Counted from the first letter of the stretch, positions 31,731-40,793 are shown. The stretch: DNA of 55,888 bases from an uncultured Clostridia bacterium (GCA_934643825.1 CAKUCW010000014.1:1-55888), one strand, 5' to 3'. A program made the numbers and translations. The notes: a model not told the origin generated them from the letters alone.

Positions 31731-33809
31731 ATGGATAACAAGACGGTCTTCATGAACCGCGAGCTTTCCTGGCTCAAATTCAATGAGCGCGTGCTGGAGG
31801 AAGCGGAGAGCGACAAAACGCCTCTTTGCGAAAGGCTCTCTTTTGCGTCCATTTATCAGAGCAATCTGGACGAATTCTTCATGGTGCGCGTCGGCTCGCT
31901 GGTTGATCAGGAAAGCCTGTCGCCGTCCATGCGGGAAAACAAGACGCACATGACCCCGCGTGAGCAGATTGACGCGGTGATTGCCCGTGTGCATGAGCTG
32001 AATAAGCGCCGCGATGCCGTCTATGCGAATCTGATGGAGCGGCTGGAAGAGCAGGGCGTCCGGCTGGTGGATTTCCGCAAGATCGGCAGACAGGAGAGCG
32101 AACGCCTCGAGCGCTATTTCGATTCGGAGATTGCGCCGCTGATTTCGCCTGCCATCGTCGGACGCAGGCAGCCGTTCCCGTTTCTGAGAAACAGAGATAT
32201 CTACGCAGTCGTCGTGCTGGGACGCAAAAACGGAAAGAACAAGCTGGGCATCATTCCCTGCAACGCGGGCGTGTTCCCGCGGCTGATCGAGGTATCTGCC
32301 AAGGAAAAGACCTATATGCTGGCGGAAGACCTGATTCTGCACTTTATTCCGAAGGTCTTTGAGGGGTATATGATTCGGGCGAAGAGCCTGATTCGCGTGA
32401 CCCGCAACGCGGATATCGATGCGGACGCGCTCTATGACGACGATCTGGATTACCGCGAGTTCATGGTCGAACTGATCAAGCGCCGCAAGCGCCTTGCGCC
32501 GGTTCGGCTGGAGCTTTCCCGCGAACTGGATGGGGACATCATCGATACGCTCTGCGAATACATGGACGTGCCGCGCAAGTACGTTTTCCAGAATGCGACG
32601 CCGCTTGACCTGTCGTTCCTGTTTAAGATTCAGGATTTTCTGCGTCAGCGCAGCGAGCTGTTCTATGGACGCCGCATTCCGCAGAAATCCCCGGCGTTTG
32701 TTTCCGGCAAGCCGATTCTCGCACAGATTGCGCAGAAGGACAAGCTGCTTTCCTATCCGTATGAAAGCATGCGCCCGTTCCTTGAAATGCTGACCGAAGC
32801 CGCCAATGACGACCGGGTGGTTTCCATCAAAATGACGCTTTACCGCGTCGCCAAGCAGAGCAAGGTTGTTGAGGCGCTCTGCGAAGCGGCGGAAAACGGC
32901 AAGGACGTGCTGGTGCTTGTCGAGCTGAAGGCGCGTTTTGACGAGGAAAACAACATCGAGTGGAGCCGCAGGCTAGAGGAAGCAGGCTGCAACGTCATTT
33001 ACGGGCTGGACGGCTACAAGGTGCATTCCAAGCTCTGCCTGATTACCCGCCGCGAGAAGGAAGGCATAGCGTATTACACGCAGATCGGCACGGGCAACTA
33101 CAACGAAAAGACTGCCCGCCTGTATACCGACCTCTGCCTGATGACCGCCAACCGCGCCATCGGCGAGGAAGCCAACGCCGTGTTCAATGCGCTGGCGAAG
33201 GGCGAAACCGTCCATGAAACGCGCCACCTGCTCGTGGCGCCGCACTGCCTGCAAAACAAGGTGCTGGCGATGATGGATGAAGAAATCGCCCGCGCCAAGG
33301 CAGGCGAGGATGCGTATCTGGGCGTCAAGATCAATTCGCTGACGGATAAGGCGATTATCGACAAGCTGATCGAGGCATCCTGCGCCGGCGTGAAGATTGA
33401 TCTGGTTGTGCGCGGTATCTGCTGTCTGGTGGCAGGCGTGCCGGGCGAAACGGAGAATATCCGCGTGGTCAGCATCGTCGGACGGTTCCTGGAGCATGCG
33501 CGAATTTATATCTTCGGGCGCGGCGAACGGGCGAAAGTCTACATTGCCTCCGCGGACTACATGACGCGCAACACGCTGCGCCGCGTAGAGGTCGCCTCGC
33601 CGATTTACGACGCGGATATCCGTGCGCGTATTCTCGATATGTTTGACACGATGCTGCGCGATAACGTGCAGGCGCGTGAGATGGAGAACAATGGGCAGTA
33701 TCGCCGGCTCAAGCCCGGCAAGGATGAAGCGCCGCTCAACAGCCAGGAGTACTTCTATCAGCAGGCATATGACTTGGCGCCTAAAGCGGGAACCGTGGAA
33801 TCGTGCTGA
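31731..33809 (+). CDS. ppk1: Polyphosphate kinase 1
   Basis: A 692-residue PPK1 that builds polyphosphate from ATP. The four-domain family layout is visible: N-terminal MNRELSWLKFNERVLEEA, the head domain, and the two phospholipase-D-like catalytic domains. The phosphorylated histidine is H432 in DGYKVHSKLCLIT and the second is H589 in LEHARIYIFGRG. ACGGAGGA precedes the start by 7 nt. No exopolyphosphatase (ppx) is adjacent. Confidence 0.97.
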   Translation: MDNKTVFMNRELSWLKFNERVLEEAESDKTPLCERLSFASIYQSNLDEFFMVRVGSLVDQESLSPSMRENKTHMTPREQIDAVIARVHELNKRRDAVYANLMERLEEQGVRLVDFRKIGRQESERLERYFDSEIAPLISPAIVGRRQPFPFLRNRDIYAVVVLGRKNGKNKLGIIPCNAGVFPRLIEVSAKEKTYMLAEDLILHFIPKVFEGYMIRAKSLIRVTRNADIDADALYDDDLDYREFMVELIKRRKRLAPVRLELSRELDGDIIDTLCEYMDVPRKYVFQNATPLDLSFLFKIQDFLRQRSELFYGRRIPQKSPAFVSGKPILAQIAQKDKLLSYPYESMRPFLEMLTEAANDDRVVSIKMTLYRVAKQSKVVEALCEAAENGKDVLVLVELKARFDEENNIEWSRRLEEAGCNVIYGLDGYKVHSKLCLITRREKEGIAYYTQIGTGNYNEKTARLYTDLCLMTANRAIGEEANAVFNALAKGETVHETRHLLVAPHCLQNKVLAMMDEEIARAKAGEDAYLGVKINSLTDKAIIDKLIEASCAGVKIDLVVRGICCLVAGVPGETENIRVVSIVGRFLEHARIYIFGRGERAKVYIASADYMTRNTLRRVEVASPIYDADIRARILDMFDTMLRDNVQAREMENNGQYRRLKPGKDEAPLNSQEYFYQQAYDLAPKAGTVESC

Positions 33810-33876
33810 TTTTGTTCAATAACGTGGGGCAAGACTACAAGCAACATATTTTTCGGACAGAAATTTACAAAAACCG

Positions 33877-33906
33877 TTGACAACTGCGTGTGCCTTATGC
33901 TATACT
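33877..33906 (+). promoter_or_regulatory. Promoter of tRNA-Trp
   Basis: TTGACA, 18-bp spacer, TATACT; the tRNA begins 13 bp downstream. Confidence 0.85.
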
Positions 33907-33918
33907 AAACAAGTGCTT

Positions 33919-33992
33919 AGGGGTATGGTGTAATGGTAACACGTGGGTCTCCAAAACCTTTGTTGAGGGTTCGAGTCCTTCTGCCCCTGCCA
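33919..33992 (+). tRNA. tRNA-Trp (anticodon CCA)
   Basis: Acceptor AGGGGTA/TGCCCCT, discriminator G and encoded CCA. The anticodon loop CTCCAAA gives anticodon CCA, and the T-arm GGGTTCGAGTCCT is normal. The outer pair of the anticodon stem looks weak (T-T), worth a structure check. Confidence 0.93.
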
Positions 33993-33996
33993 AGAC

Positions 33997-34024
33997 AGTC
34001 GGTTGCGAAAGCAGCCGACTTTTT
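33997..34024 (+). terminator. Terminator of tRNA-Trp
   Basis: AGTCGGTTGC/GCAGCCGACT with a GAAA loop and a TTTTT run, 4 bp after the tRNA. Confidence 0.9.
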
Positions 34025-34062
34025 GTTTTACAGAGAATTTGCAGGAAATCGCCCGCCCGACA
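34025..34062 (+). repeat. Short dispersed repeat, diverged copy D
   Basis: Immediately after the tRNA-Trp terminator T-run, CAGAGAATTTGCAGGAAATC and GCCCGCCCGA resemble the A/B copies (GAAAATTGCG, AAATCG, CCCGCGTGA). The match is partial. Confidence 0.35.
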
Positions 34063-34147
34063 CGCAGTATTGGACGAGGTCAAAATGGTGTATCGGCTGC
34101 ACAGCCCCATCATCGTTCTCTTTTGTAATGCGTATAGTCAAACAAGA

Positions 34148-34176
34148 TTGAAAAAACAAACTTATTGCGGTATAAT
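34148..34176 (+). promoter_or_regulatory. Promoter of deoB-PNP
   Basis: TTGAAA, 17-bp spacer, TATAAT; the leader is about 35 nt. Confidence 0.8.
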
Positions 34177-34216
34177 AGCCGAGAGAATCCCTTTTGTGAT
34201 GAATAGGAGGAAAAAG

Positions 34217-35383
34217 ATGAATAAGAAAGCAATCATCATCGTCTTGGACAGCGTGGGCATCGGCGAACTGCCGGATGCGGCGGCTTACGGCGACAAGGGA
34301 GCCGACACGCTGGGACATATCATCAACACCTGCCATCCGGAACTGCCGAATATGATGGGGCTCGGTCTGGCGAATATCGACGGCGCAAGCTTCCCGGGCA
34401 AGGTGGAAGCGCCGAAGGGCTGCTACGGCAAGCTCCGCGAGGTTTCTGCCGGCAAGGATACGACGACCGGACATTGGGAAATCGCGGGCATTCAGCTGGA
34501 GCATGCGTTCCCGACGTTCCCGAACGGCTTCCCGCAGGATTTCATCGAGAAGTATGAAAAGGCAATCGGACGCGGCACCATCGGCAACAAGGCGGCTTCC
34601 GGCACGACGATTCTGGATGAGCTGGGCGAGGAACATCTCAAGACCGGCAAGCTCATCGTCTATACGTCTGCGGACAGCGTGTTCCAGATTGCGGCAAACG
34701 AAGCCATCGTGCCGCTGGAGGAACTGTACCGTTACTGCGAAATCGCACGCGAGATGCTCAAAGGCGAGCTGGAAGTCGGTCGTGTGATTGCGCGTCCGTT
34801 CGTTGGCGATCACGCAGGCGCGTTCAAGCGCACGGGCAGTCGCCGCGATTTCAGCGCCATGCCGCCGAAAACGATGTGCGATGTGCTGGCGCAGAGCGGA
34901 CGCACGGTCTATGGCGTCGGCAAGATTGAAGACATCTTCGCGCATTCCGGCATCACGGAGAGCAACCACGCGGCGGGCAACCCGGCGTGCATGCAGGCGA
35001 CCTTTGAAGCGATGGACAAGGACTTTGACGGTCTGCTGTTCGTGAACCTCGTGGACTTTGACATGGTCTACGGTCATCGCCGCGACGTGAAGGGCTATGC
35101 CGCCGCGCTGGAAGCGTTTGATAAGCAGCTTCCGGAGATTCAGGCGAAGATGGGCGAGGACGACCTGCTCATCATCACGGCGGATCACGGCTGCGATCCC
35201 TGCCATACGGGAACGGATCACACCCGCGAGCATACGCCGCTGCTGGTTTGGAGCAAGAAGATGCAGGGCGGCGTGAATCTGGGCGTTCGCGAAACGTATG
35301 CGGATATCAGCGCGACGGTTCTGGATTTCTTTGGGCTTGACAATCCGCTGCACGGAACATCCTTCCTTGCAGAGATGAAGTAA
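34217..35383 (+). CDS. deoB: Phosphopentomutase
   Basis: A 388-residue alkaline-phosphatase-superfamily mutase that interconverts (deoxy)ribose-1- and -5-phosphate. The metal site includes VLDSVGIGELPDA near the N-terminus, the nucleophile threonine region KDTTTGHWEI, and the C-terminal ITADHGCDP and THTRE-like DHTREHTPLL. ATG 34217 follows AGGAGG by 6 nt; the frame extends upstream through tRNA-Trp and is not real there. It is followed after 11 bp by a purine nucleoside phosphorylase, so the pair forms a nucleoside salvage operon. Confidence 0.96.
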   Translation: MNKKAIIIVLDSVGIGELPDAAAYGDKGADTLGHIINTCHPELPNMMGLGLANIDGASFPGKVEAPKGCYGKLREVSAGKDTTTGHWEIAGIQLEHAFPTFPNGFPQDFIEKYEKAIGRGTIGNKAASGTTILDELGEEHLKTGKLIVYTSADSVFQIAANEAIVPLEELYRYCEIAREMLKGELEVGRVIARPFVGDHAGAFKRTGSRRDFSAMPPKTMCDVLAQSGRTVYGVGKIEDIFAHSGITESNHAAGNPACMQATFEAMDKDFDGLLFVNLVDFDMVYGHRRDVKGYAAALEAFDKQLPEIQAKMGEDDLLIITADHGCDPCHTGTDHTREHTPLLVWSKKMQGGVNLGVRETYADISATVLDFFGLDNPLHGTSFLAEMK

Positions 35384-35394
35384 AGGGGAAAACT

Positions 35395-36210
35395 ATGGAC
35401 GAGATGAAGAGAATTCAAGACGCGGCGGAGAAGGTGCTTTCCGTTTGCGGCAAGGCGGATATCGGCATTATCCTCGGCAGCGGTCTGGGCGATTACGCCG
35501 ACGCGCTGGAAGATGTCGTCAAGCTGCCGTACAGCGAGATTCCCGGCTTCCCGCGCTCTACGGTTGCGGGTCATGCGGGCATGTGGTGCTGCGGCACGCT
35601 GCACGGCAAGCGCGTGGTGATGATGCAGGGACGCTTCCATTACTACGAGGGCTACGGCATGAAGGACGTGACCCTGCCGGTGCGCGTGATGCAGAAGATC
35701 GGCGTCAAAACGCTCATCGTGACCAACGCGGCGGGCGGCGTCAACCTGAGCTATCATCCGGGCGACCTGATGGTCATCGGCGATATGTTCAGCATGACCG
35801 CCCAGAACCCGCTCATCGGACCGAATCTGGATGAGTTTGGACCGCGCTTTCTGGATATGAGCTGCGCGTTTGACAAGGAACTGCGTGCGCTGGCGCATGA
35901 TTGCGCGAAGGAGCAGGGCGTTACGCTGCAGGAGGGCGTCTATGCGCAGATGACCGGACCGACCTACGAAACGCCTGCGGAGATCCGCATGCTTCGCGTG
36001 CTGGGCGCAGACGCCGTCGGCATGAGCACGGTTCCGGAGGTTATCGTGGCGCGGCACGGCGGCACGCGTGTGCTGGGCATCAGCTGTATCACGAACATGG
36101 CGGCGGGCATTCTGGATCAGCCGCTGAACCATGCGGAAGTGACGGAAACGGCGAACCGAGTCAAGGGTCAGTTCCGTGCGCTGCTGGACGCGGTCATCGA
36201 GAAGATGTAA
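35395..36210 (+). CDS. punA: Purine nucleoside phosphorylase, trimeric type I
   Basis: A 271-residue phosphorolytic enzyme that splits inosine or guanosine into base and ribose-1-phosphate. GIILGSGLGDYAD is the phosphate loop, GRFHYYEGY and TNAAGGVNLSY the family core, and YAQMTGPTYETPAEIRML and CITNMAAGI line the purine site. The length matches trimeric PNPs. Its product is the substrate of DeoB, encoded just upstream. GGGGAAAAC precedes the start. Confidence 0.93.
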   Translation: MDEMKRIQDAAEKVLSVCGKADIGIILGSGLGDYADALEDVVKLPYSEIPGFPRSTVAGHAGMWCCGTLHGKRVVMMQGRFHYYEGYGMKDVTLPVRVMQKIGVKTLIVTNAAGGVNLSYHPGDLMVIGDMFSMTAQNPLIGPNLDEFGPRFLDMSCAFDKELRALAHDCAKEQGVTLQEGVYAQMTGPTYETPAEIRMLRVLGADAVGMSTVPEVIVARHGGTRVLGISCITNMAAGILDQPLNHAEVTETANRVKGQFRALLDAVIEKM

Positions 36211-36290
36211 GTTCTCGGGGAGTTGCCCCAAACACGAGAAATCGGCTTGACCGCATCCTGTGTGCATGGCAAGCCAGAAGAGCATAATAA

Positions 36291-36335
36291 AAATCCTCAA
36301 TATCACAGATTTTTCTGCGGTATTGAGGATTTTTT
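36291..36335. terminator. Bidirectional terminator between punA and gltX
   Basis: 12-bp stem AAATCCTCAATA/TATTGAGGATTT with flanking A and T runs. Confidence 0.9.
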
Positions 36336-36380
36336 GTTAACGTATAGGATATAGGAAATTGCGAAAAATCGTCCGCGTGA
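36336..36380 (+). repeat. Short dispersed repeat (T-run associated), copy B
   Basis: GTTAACGTATAGG, then GAAATTGCGAAAAATCG and CCGCGTGA, close to copy A at 28504. It begins directly after the T-run of the punA terminator. Just beyond it, ATGGATTG and GGGCAAAGC at 36380-36397 look like a remnant of the triple-hairpin repeat. Confidence 0.65.
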
Positions 36381-36411
36381 TGGATTGGGGCAAAGCTCTG
36401 ATCATGCCCTC

Positions 36412-37929
36412 TTACAGCTTCGCCATCGCCGCATCAAGACGCGCCATCGTCTCGTCTTTGCCGAGCAGATATGCCATCTCAAACGCGCCGCCCGGCGTTG
36501 CCGCACGACCGGTGATGGCGATGCGCAGCGGCCAGAGAACGGTCGCGTTCTTCATGCCGGATTCCGGAATGGCAGCCATGACCGTGTCATGCAGATTGAC
36601 TTCCGTCCAATCCGTGATGCCCGCCAGAATCGGACGGACGAACTCGAGCGCCGTCTTGCTCGTTTCCGGGGTGGATTTGCTCTTCTTATTCGTGAAGAGT
36701 GCGACGTCCAGCTCCGGCATCTCGGCGAGGAAATCGACCATGCCCGGCAGCTGGCTGAAGATCTCGGTGCGGGCCTGAAGCAGCTGGCACAGACGGTCAA
36801 GGTCGAACTTCTGCGGATCGAGAACCTGAGAGAGCCACGGCTTCGCCATTTCGGCGTAGGCTTCCGGCGTCATGCGGCGGATGTATTCCGCGTTGAACCA
36901 CGTCAGCTTGTTCGTGTCGAAGATGGACGGGCTCTTGTTGATGCCGTTTTCATCAAAGATGCGGATGAGGTCTTCCATGGAGAAGAATTCCTCATTCGTG
37001 TCCTTCGGCGCCCAGCCGAGCAAAGCGATATAGTTGATGATGGCTTCCTTGAGATAGCCCTTCTGGAGCAAATCTTCAAAGGACGGGTCGCCCCAGCGCT
37101 TGGAGAGCTTGCGGACGATGGGCTGCTCGTTGCCGTTTTCGTCGAGGATAGGCTGCTTGGTCACCTTGTCCTTGAGGACGGATTCAATCATGACGGGCGG
37201 CAGATGCAGATAGATCGGCGGCTTCCAGCCGAATGCCTCGTAGAGCAGGTTGTATTTCGGCGCGGAGGAGAGGTATTCCGTGCCGCGCATGACGTGGCTG
37301 ATCGCCATCAGGTGATCGTCAACGACGTTGGCGAAGTTGTAGGTCGGCAGACCGTCCGCCTTGATGAGAACGTTGTCATCAAGCGTGTCGCAGTCCACCT
37401 CGACATGACCGTAGAGCATGTCGTCGAAGGACGCCTTGCCGGTCGTCGGCACGTTCTGACGGATGACATACGACTCGCCCGCGGCGATGCGGCGCTTGGC
37501 TTCCTCAAGGCTGACGTTATGCAGGCACTTTTTGTTATACTTATAGGTTTCGCCCTTGGCTTCGGCAGCCTTGCGGTCGGCTTCCAGCTCTTCCTTGGTA
37601 CAGAAGCAGCAGTAGGCGCCGCCCTTTTCGACCAGCTCCCAAGCGTACTTGGGGTAGAGGTCGCGGCGCTGAGTCTGGATATACGGGCCATATTCGCCGC
37701 CGACGTCCGGACCTTCATCATAGGTCAGCCCAGCCTGGCGCATGGACTTATAGATCAGATCGACTGCGCCGGGAACTTCGCGCTCCTGGTCGGTATCCTC
37801 GATGCGGAGGATGAACTTGCCGCCGTGCTTTTTGGCGAACAGGTAGGTATACAAGGCCGTGCGCAGACCGCCGAGATGCAGATATCCCGTCGGGCTGGGC
37901 GCAAATCGCGTACGAACTTCATCAGACAT
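36412..37929 (-). CDS. gltX: Glutamyl-tRNA synthetase
   Basis: A 505-residue class I synthetase. The HIGH motif appears as PSPTGYLHLGGLR near residue 12-24 and the KMSKS loop as RKLSKRWGDPSF. FILRIEDTDQERE is the usual acceptor-binding segment. It charges tRNA-Glu. Because a separate GlnRS gene lies directly upstream, this enzyme may not need to charge tRNA-Gln. GAAAGAGGAAAT precedes the start. Confidence 0.97.
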   Translation of the reverse strand: MSDEVRTRFAPSPTGYLHLGGLRTALYTYLFAKKHGGKFILRIEDTDQEREVPGAVDLIYKSMRQAGLTYDEGPDVGGEYGPYIQTQRRDLYPKYAWELVEKGGAYCCFCTKEELEADRKAAEAKGETYKYNKKCLHNVSLEEAKRRIAAGESYVIRQNVPTTGKASFDDMLYGHVEVDCDTLDDNVLIKADGLPTYNFANVVDDHLMAISHVMRGTEYLSSAPKYNLLYEAFGWKPPIYLHLPPVMIESVLKDKVTKQPILDENGNEQPIVRKLSKRWGDPSFEDLLQKGYLKEAIINYIALLGWAPKDTNEEFFSMEDLIRIFDENGINKSPSIFDTNKLTWFNAEYIRRMTPEAYAEMAKPWLSQVLDPQKFDLDRLCQLLQARTEIFSQLPGMVDFLAEMPELDVALFTNKKSKSTPETSKTALEFVRPILAGITDWTEVNLHDTVMAAIPESGMKNATVLWPLRIAITGRAATPGGAFEMAYLLGKDETMARLDAAMAKL

Positions 37930-37957
37930 AGTATTTCCTCTTTCTTATCTCGGGGGA

Positions 37958-38038
37958 ACGTTGGGGCTTTGCCCCAAACCCCACCAGAAAACTGAGTTTT
38001 CTGGACTTTCCACTTCATGGATTGCGTCGCAATCCATG
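37958..38038 (-). repeat. Triple-hairpin dispersed repeat, copy 2
   Basis: Inverted copy of 2290-2370, differing at 9 of 81 positions. Here all three palindromes are more perfect (ATGGATTGCG/CGCAATCCAT, a 10-bp middle stem, and GGGGC/GCCCC). It occupies the glnS-gltX gap. Confidence 0.85.
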
Positions 38039-38091
38039 GAGAATTTTGAAACAATAACGGTAAAAAATGGGAGAGAAAGAAATTTCTCTGC

Positions 38092-39798
38092 TTACTCCGG
38101 CTTGTAGCTGTCCTTCAGCGGAACGACGCGGTTGAACACGGAAAGCACGTCCGTGGAATCCTTGTCCTTGCAGAAGTAGCCCATGCGCAGGAACTGGAAG
38201 CTGTCGCCGACCTTTGCTTCCGCCAGATACGGCTCGGCAAAGCCGTGAATGACCTTCAACGAATCCGGATTCAGGCGGGCGATAAAGTCCTTTGCGGGCG
38301 CGGCGTTCTCTTCCTCGCCGTCCTCTTCGCCCTCGGCAGGCGCGGCTTCCGGCTCGTCATCGCGCATCAGCACGTCATACAGGCGTCCCTCAAACGGCAC
38401 GTTCTGCTCGGCGCTGACCCAGTGGATCGTGCCCTTGACCTTGCGATCCGCGCCCTCGGAGCCGGACTTGCTCGTAAAGTCCACAGAGCAGTAGATGCAG
38501 GTCACGTTGCCGTTCTCGTCCACGTCGTAACGCTCGCACTTGATGATGTAAGCGCCCTTCAGGCGAACCTCGCCGTCCGGCTTGAGGCGGAAGAACTTCT
38601 TCGGTGCATCGACCATGAAATCCTCGCGCTCGATGTAGATTTCGCGGGTGAGGGGGATGGTGTGCGTGCCCATCTCGGGCTTTTTGGGATGGTTCTCGAT
38701 GACGCAGTCCTCGGTTTTGCCTTCCTCGTAGTTGGTGAGGACGACCTTCACCGGATCGAGCACAGCCATCGCACGCGGCGCGGTTTCGTTCAGGTCGTTG
38801 CGCACGCAGTATTCGAGCAGACGGACATCCACGACGGAATCCGCCTTGGATACGCCGACGCGGTCGATGAAATCGCGGACAGCGGCGGACGTGTAGCCGC
38901 GGCGGCGCATGCCGGCGAGCGTGGGCATACGCGGATCATCCCAGCCGGACACATAGCCTTCCTCGACCAGACGGCGCAGGAAACGCTTGCTCATGACCGT
39001 GTTGGTCAGGTTCAGGCGGGCGAACTCGATCTGGCGCGGCTTATCCTTGAAATTGCAGACATTGACAACCCAGTCGTACAGCGGACGATGGATTTCATAC
39101 TCCAGCGAGCAGAGGGAGTGGGTGACGCCCTCCAGCGCATCGCCGATCGGGTGGGCAAAGTCATACATCGGATAGATGCACCACTTGTCGCCGGTGCGGT
39201 GATGCGTGCAATACTTGATGCGGTAGATGGTGGGGTCGCGCAGGTTGATGTTCGGGGACGCCATGTCGATCTTCGCACGCAGAACGCGGGAGCCCTCCGG
39301 GAACTCGCCGTTTTTCATGCGCAGGAAGAGATCCATGTTCTCCTCGGGCGTGCGGTCGCGGTAAGGGGAGTTTTTGCCCGGCTGGGTCAGCGTGCCGCGG
39401 TATTCGCGAATCTCCTCCTTGGAGAGGTCATCGACGTATGCCAGCCCGCGGCGGATGAGGTCGAGCGCAAACTCATAAATCTGATCGTACTGCTCGGACG
39501 CATAATACACATTGGCGTAGTTGAAACCGAGCCAGTGGATGTCGTCCTTGATCGCCTCGACGAATTCTTCCTTTTCCTTGGTGGGGTTTGTATCGTCAAA
39601 GCGGAGATTGCAAATGCCGCCAAAGCGTTCAGCGGTCAGAAAATCGACGGAAAGCGCCTTCACATGACCGATATGCAGATAGCCGTTCGGTTCCGGCGGG
39701 AAGCGCGTCTGCACCCGTCCGCCGTTTTTACCCTCGGCGATGTCGGATTTAATCGCTTCCCAAATAAAGTTGGTCTTTTCCCTGATTTCTTCTGCCAT
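38092..39798 (-). CDS. glnS: Glutaminyl-tRNA synthetase
   Basis: A 568-residue GlnRS that charges tRNA-Gln directly. HIGH is in RFPPEPNGYLHIGHVKAL, the catalytic core includes CNLRFDDTNPTKEKEEF, and the KMSKS-like loop is NTVMSKRFLRRLV. A two-part anticodon-binding beta-barrel follows. An acidic, Ala/Glu-rich insert (about residues 470-495, EAAPAEGEEDGEEENAA) is unusual and probably a disordered surface loop. ATG 39798 has GGAGGG 6 nt upstream. Many Firmicutes lack GlnRS and use GatCAB; its presence suggests an ancient transfer shared by some gut Clostridia. Confidence 0.95.
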   Translation of the reverse strand: MAEEIREKTNFIWEAIKSDIAEGKNGGRVQTRFPPEPNGYLHIGHVKALSVDFLTAERFGGICNLRFDDTNPTKEKEEFVEAIKDDIHWLGFNYANVYYASEQYDQIYEFALDLIRRGLAYVDDLSKEEIREYRGTLTQPGKNSPYRDRTPEENMDLFLRMKNGEFPEGSRVLRAKIDMASPNINLRDPTIYRIKYCTHHRTGDKWCIYPMYDFAHPIGDALEGVTHSLCSLEYEIHRPLYDWVVNVCNFKDKPRQIEFARLNLTNTVMSKRFLRRLVEEGYVSGWDDPRMPTLAGMRRRGYTSAAVRDFIDRVGVSKADSVVDVRLLEYCVRNDLNETAPRAMAVLDPVKVVLTNYEEGKTEDCVIENHPKKPEMGTHTIPLTREIYIEREDFMVDAPKKFFRLKPDGEVRLKGAYIIKCERYDVDENGNVTCIYCSVDFTSKSGSEGADRKVKGTIHWVSAEQNVPFEGRLYDVLMRDDEPEAAPAEGEEDGEEENAAPAKDFIARLNPDSLKVIHGFAEPYLAEAKVGDSFQFLRMGYFCKDKDSTDVLSVFNRVVPLKDSYKPE

Positions 39799-39841
39799 GG
39801 AAATCCCTCCTATAGAATACTTCAAGTACCCATAATAAAAC

Positions 39842-39870
39842 AGTATACTATACCCGCCGGACAGAAACAA
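39842..39870 (-). promoter_or_regulatory. Promoter of glnS
   Basis: Minus strand TTGTTT (39870-39865), 17-bp spacer, TATACT (39847-39842). Confidence 0.7.
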
Positions 39871-40001
39871 GACCCATGGAAAAATATTGACGCATCCGAC
39901 AAAAAACAGACATTTTGACGCTCAAAAACGGCAAAGAAACGCGAAAGACTGTCCGGTCGTGAAAAAATACGTGAAAAGTGTTCCTTTTTGGTCGGAGATT
40001 G

Positions 40002-40010
40002 TGGTATAAT
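40002..40010 (+). promoter_or_regulatory. Extended -10 promoter of the NifU-like/GGGtGRT pair
   Basis: TGGTATAAT is a consensus extended -10 box; the -35 region is weak. The leader is about 55 nt. Confidence 0.65.
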
Positions 40011-40070
40011 GAATCGGTTGCTTTTACAAGCTATACAAACCAACTTTCCAAGATAAGGGGGAACCCAAAA

Positions 40071-40775
40071 ATGCAGTATTCCAAAGAAGTGGAAGAGATG
40101 ATCTGCGTCGCTAAGGGTCCTAACCATGGTCCCGCTCCCATCCCGGAAGAGGGCAAGTGGATTCAGGCGAAGAAGATCGAGGATATTTCCGGCTACACCC
40201 ATGGTGTGGGCTGGTGCGCACCGCAGCAGGGCGCGTGCAAGCTGAGCCTGAACGTCAAGAACGGCGTCATCGAAGAAGCGCTGGTGGAGACCATCGGCTG
40301 CTCCGGCATGACCCATTCCGCGGCGATGGCTTCCGAGATCCTTCCCGGCAAGACCATCCTTGAAGCGCTGAACACCGACCTCGTCTGCGACGCGATCAAC
40401 ACCGCGATGCGCGAGCTGTTCCTTCAGATCGTTTACGGCCGTACTCAGTCCGCGTTCTCTGACGATGGTCTGCGCGTCGGTGCGGGTCTTGAGGATCTGG
40501 GCAAGGGTCTGCGCTCCATGGTCGGCACCATGTACGGCACCAAGGCGAAGGGCACCCGCTACCTGGAGATGACCGAGGGCTATGTTCTCAAGATGGCTCT
40601 TGATAAGGACGACCAGGTCTGCGGCTACCAGTTCCTCTCCTTGGGCAAGATGATGGACGCCATCAAGAAGGGCATGTCCCCGAACGAGGCTTACGAGAAG
40701 AACATCGGCACCTACGGCCGCTTCAAGGCGGAAGACGGCGCCGTCAAGTGGATCGATCCGCGTACTGATAAATAA
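40071..40775 (+). CDS. NifU-like iron-sulfur scaffold family protein, partner of GGGtGRT protein
   Basis: A 234-residue protein. The region GVGWCAPQQGACKLSLNVKNG, ETIGCSGMTHSAAMASEILPG and LVCDAINTAMRELF resembles NifU/IscU scaffolds, with cysteines near residues 46, 53, 77 and 107 as possible cluster ligands. A C-terminal extension of about 100 residues is not part of a classical scaffold. GGGGGAACCC precedes ATG 40071. Codon choice is very uniform (CTG, AAG, GGC), implying high expression. It is followed after 18 bp by the GGGtGRT gene. The pair is conserved in anaerobes, and I know of no demonstrated function. Confidence 0.8.
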   Translation: MQYSKEVEEMICVAKGPNHGPAPIPEEGKWIQAKKIEDISGYTHGVGWCAPQQGACKLSLNVKNGVIEEALVETIGCSGMTHSAAMASEILPGKTILEALNTDLVCDAINTAMRELFLQIVYGRTQSAFSDDGLRVGAGLEDLGKGLRSMVGTMYGTKAKGTRYLEMTEGYVLKMALDKDDQVCGYQFLSLGKMMDAIKKGMSPNEAYEKNIGTYGRFKAEDGAVKWIDPRTDK

Positions 40776-40793
40776 GAAGGAGGCGTACGAAAA

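Noticed and set aside
33890..34216. Longer deoB with a start upstream of 34217
   Set aside because: That stretch contains tRNA-Trp, its terminator and the deoB promoter.
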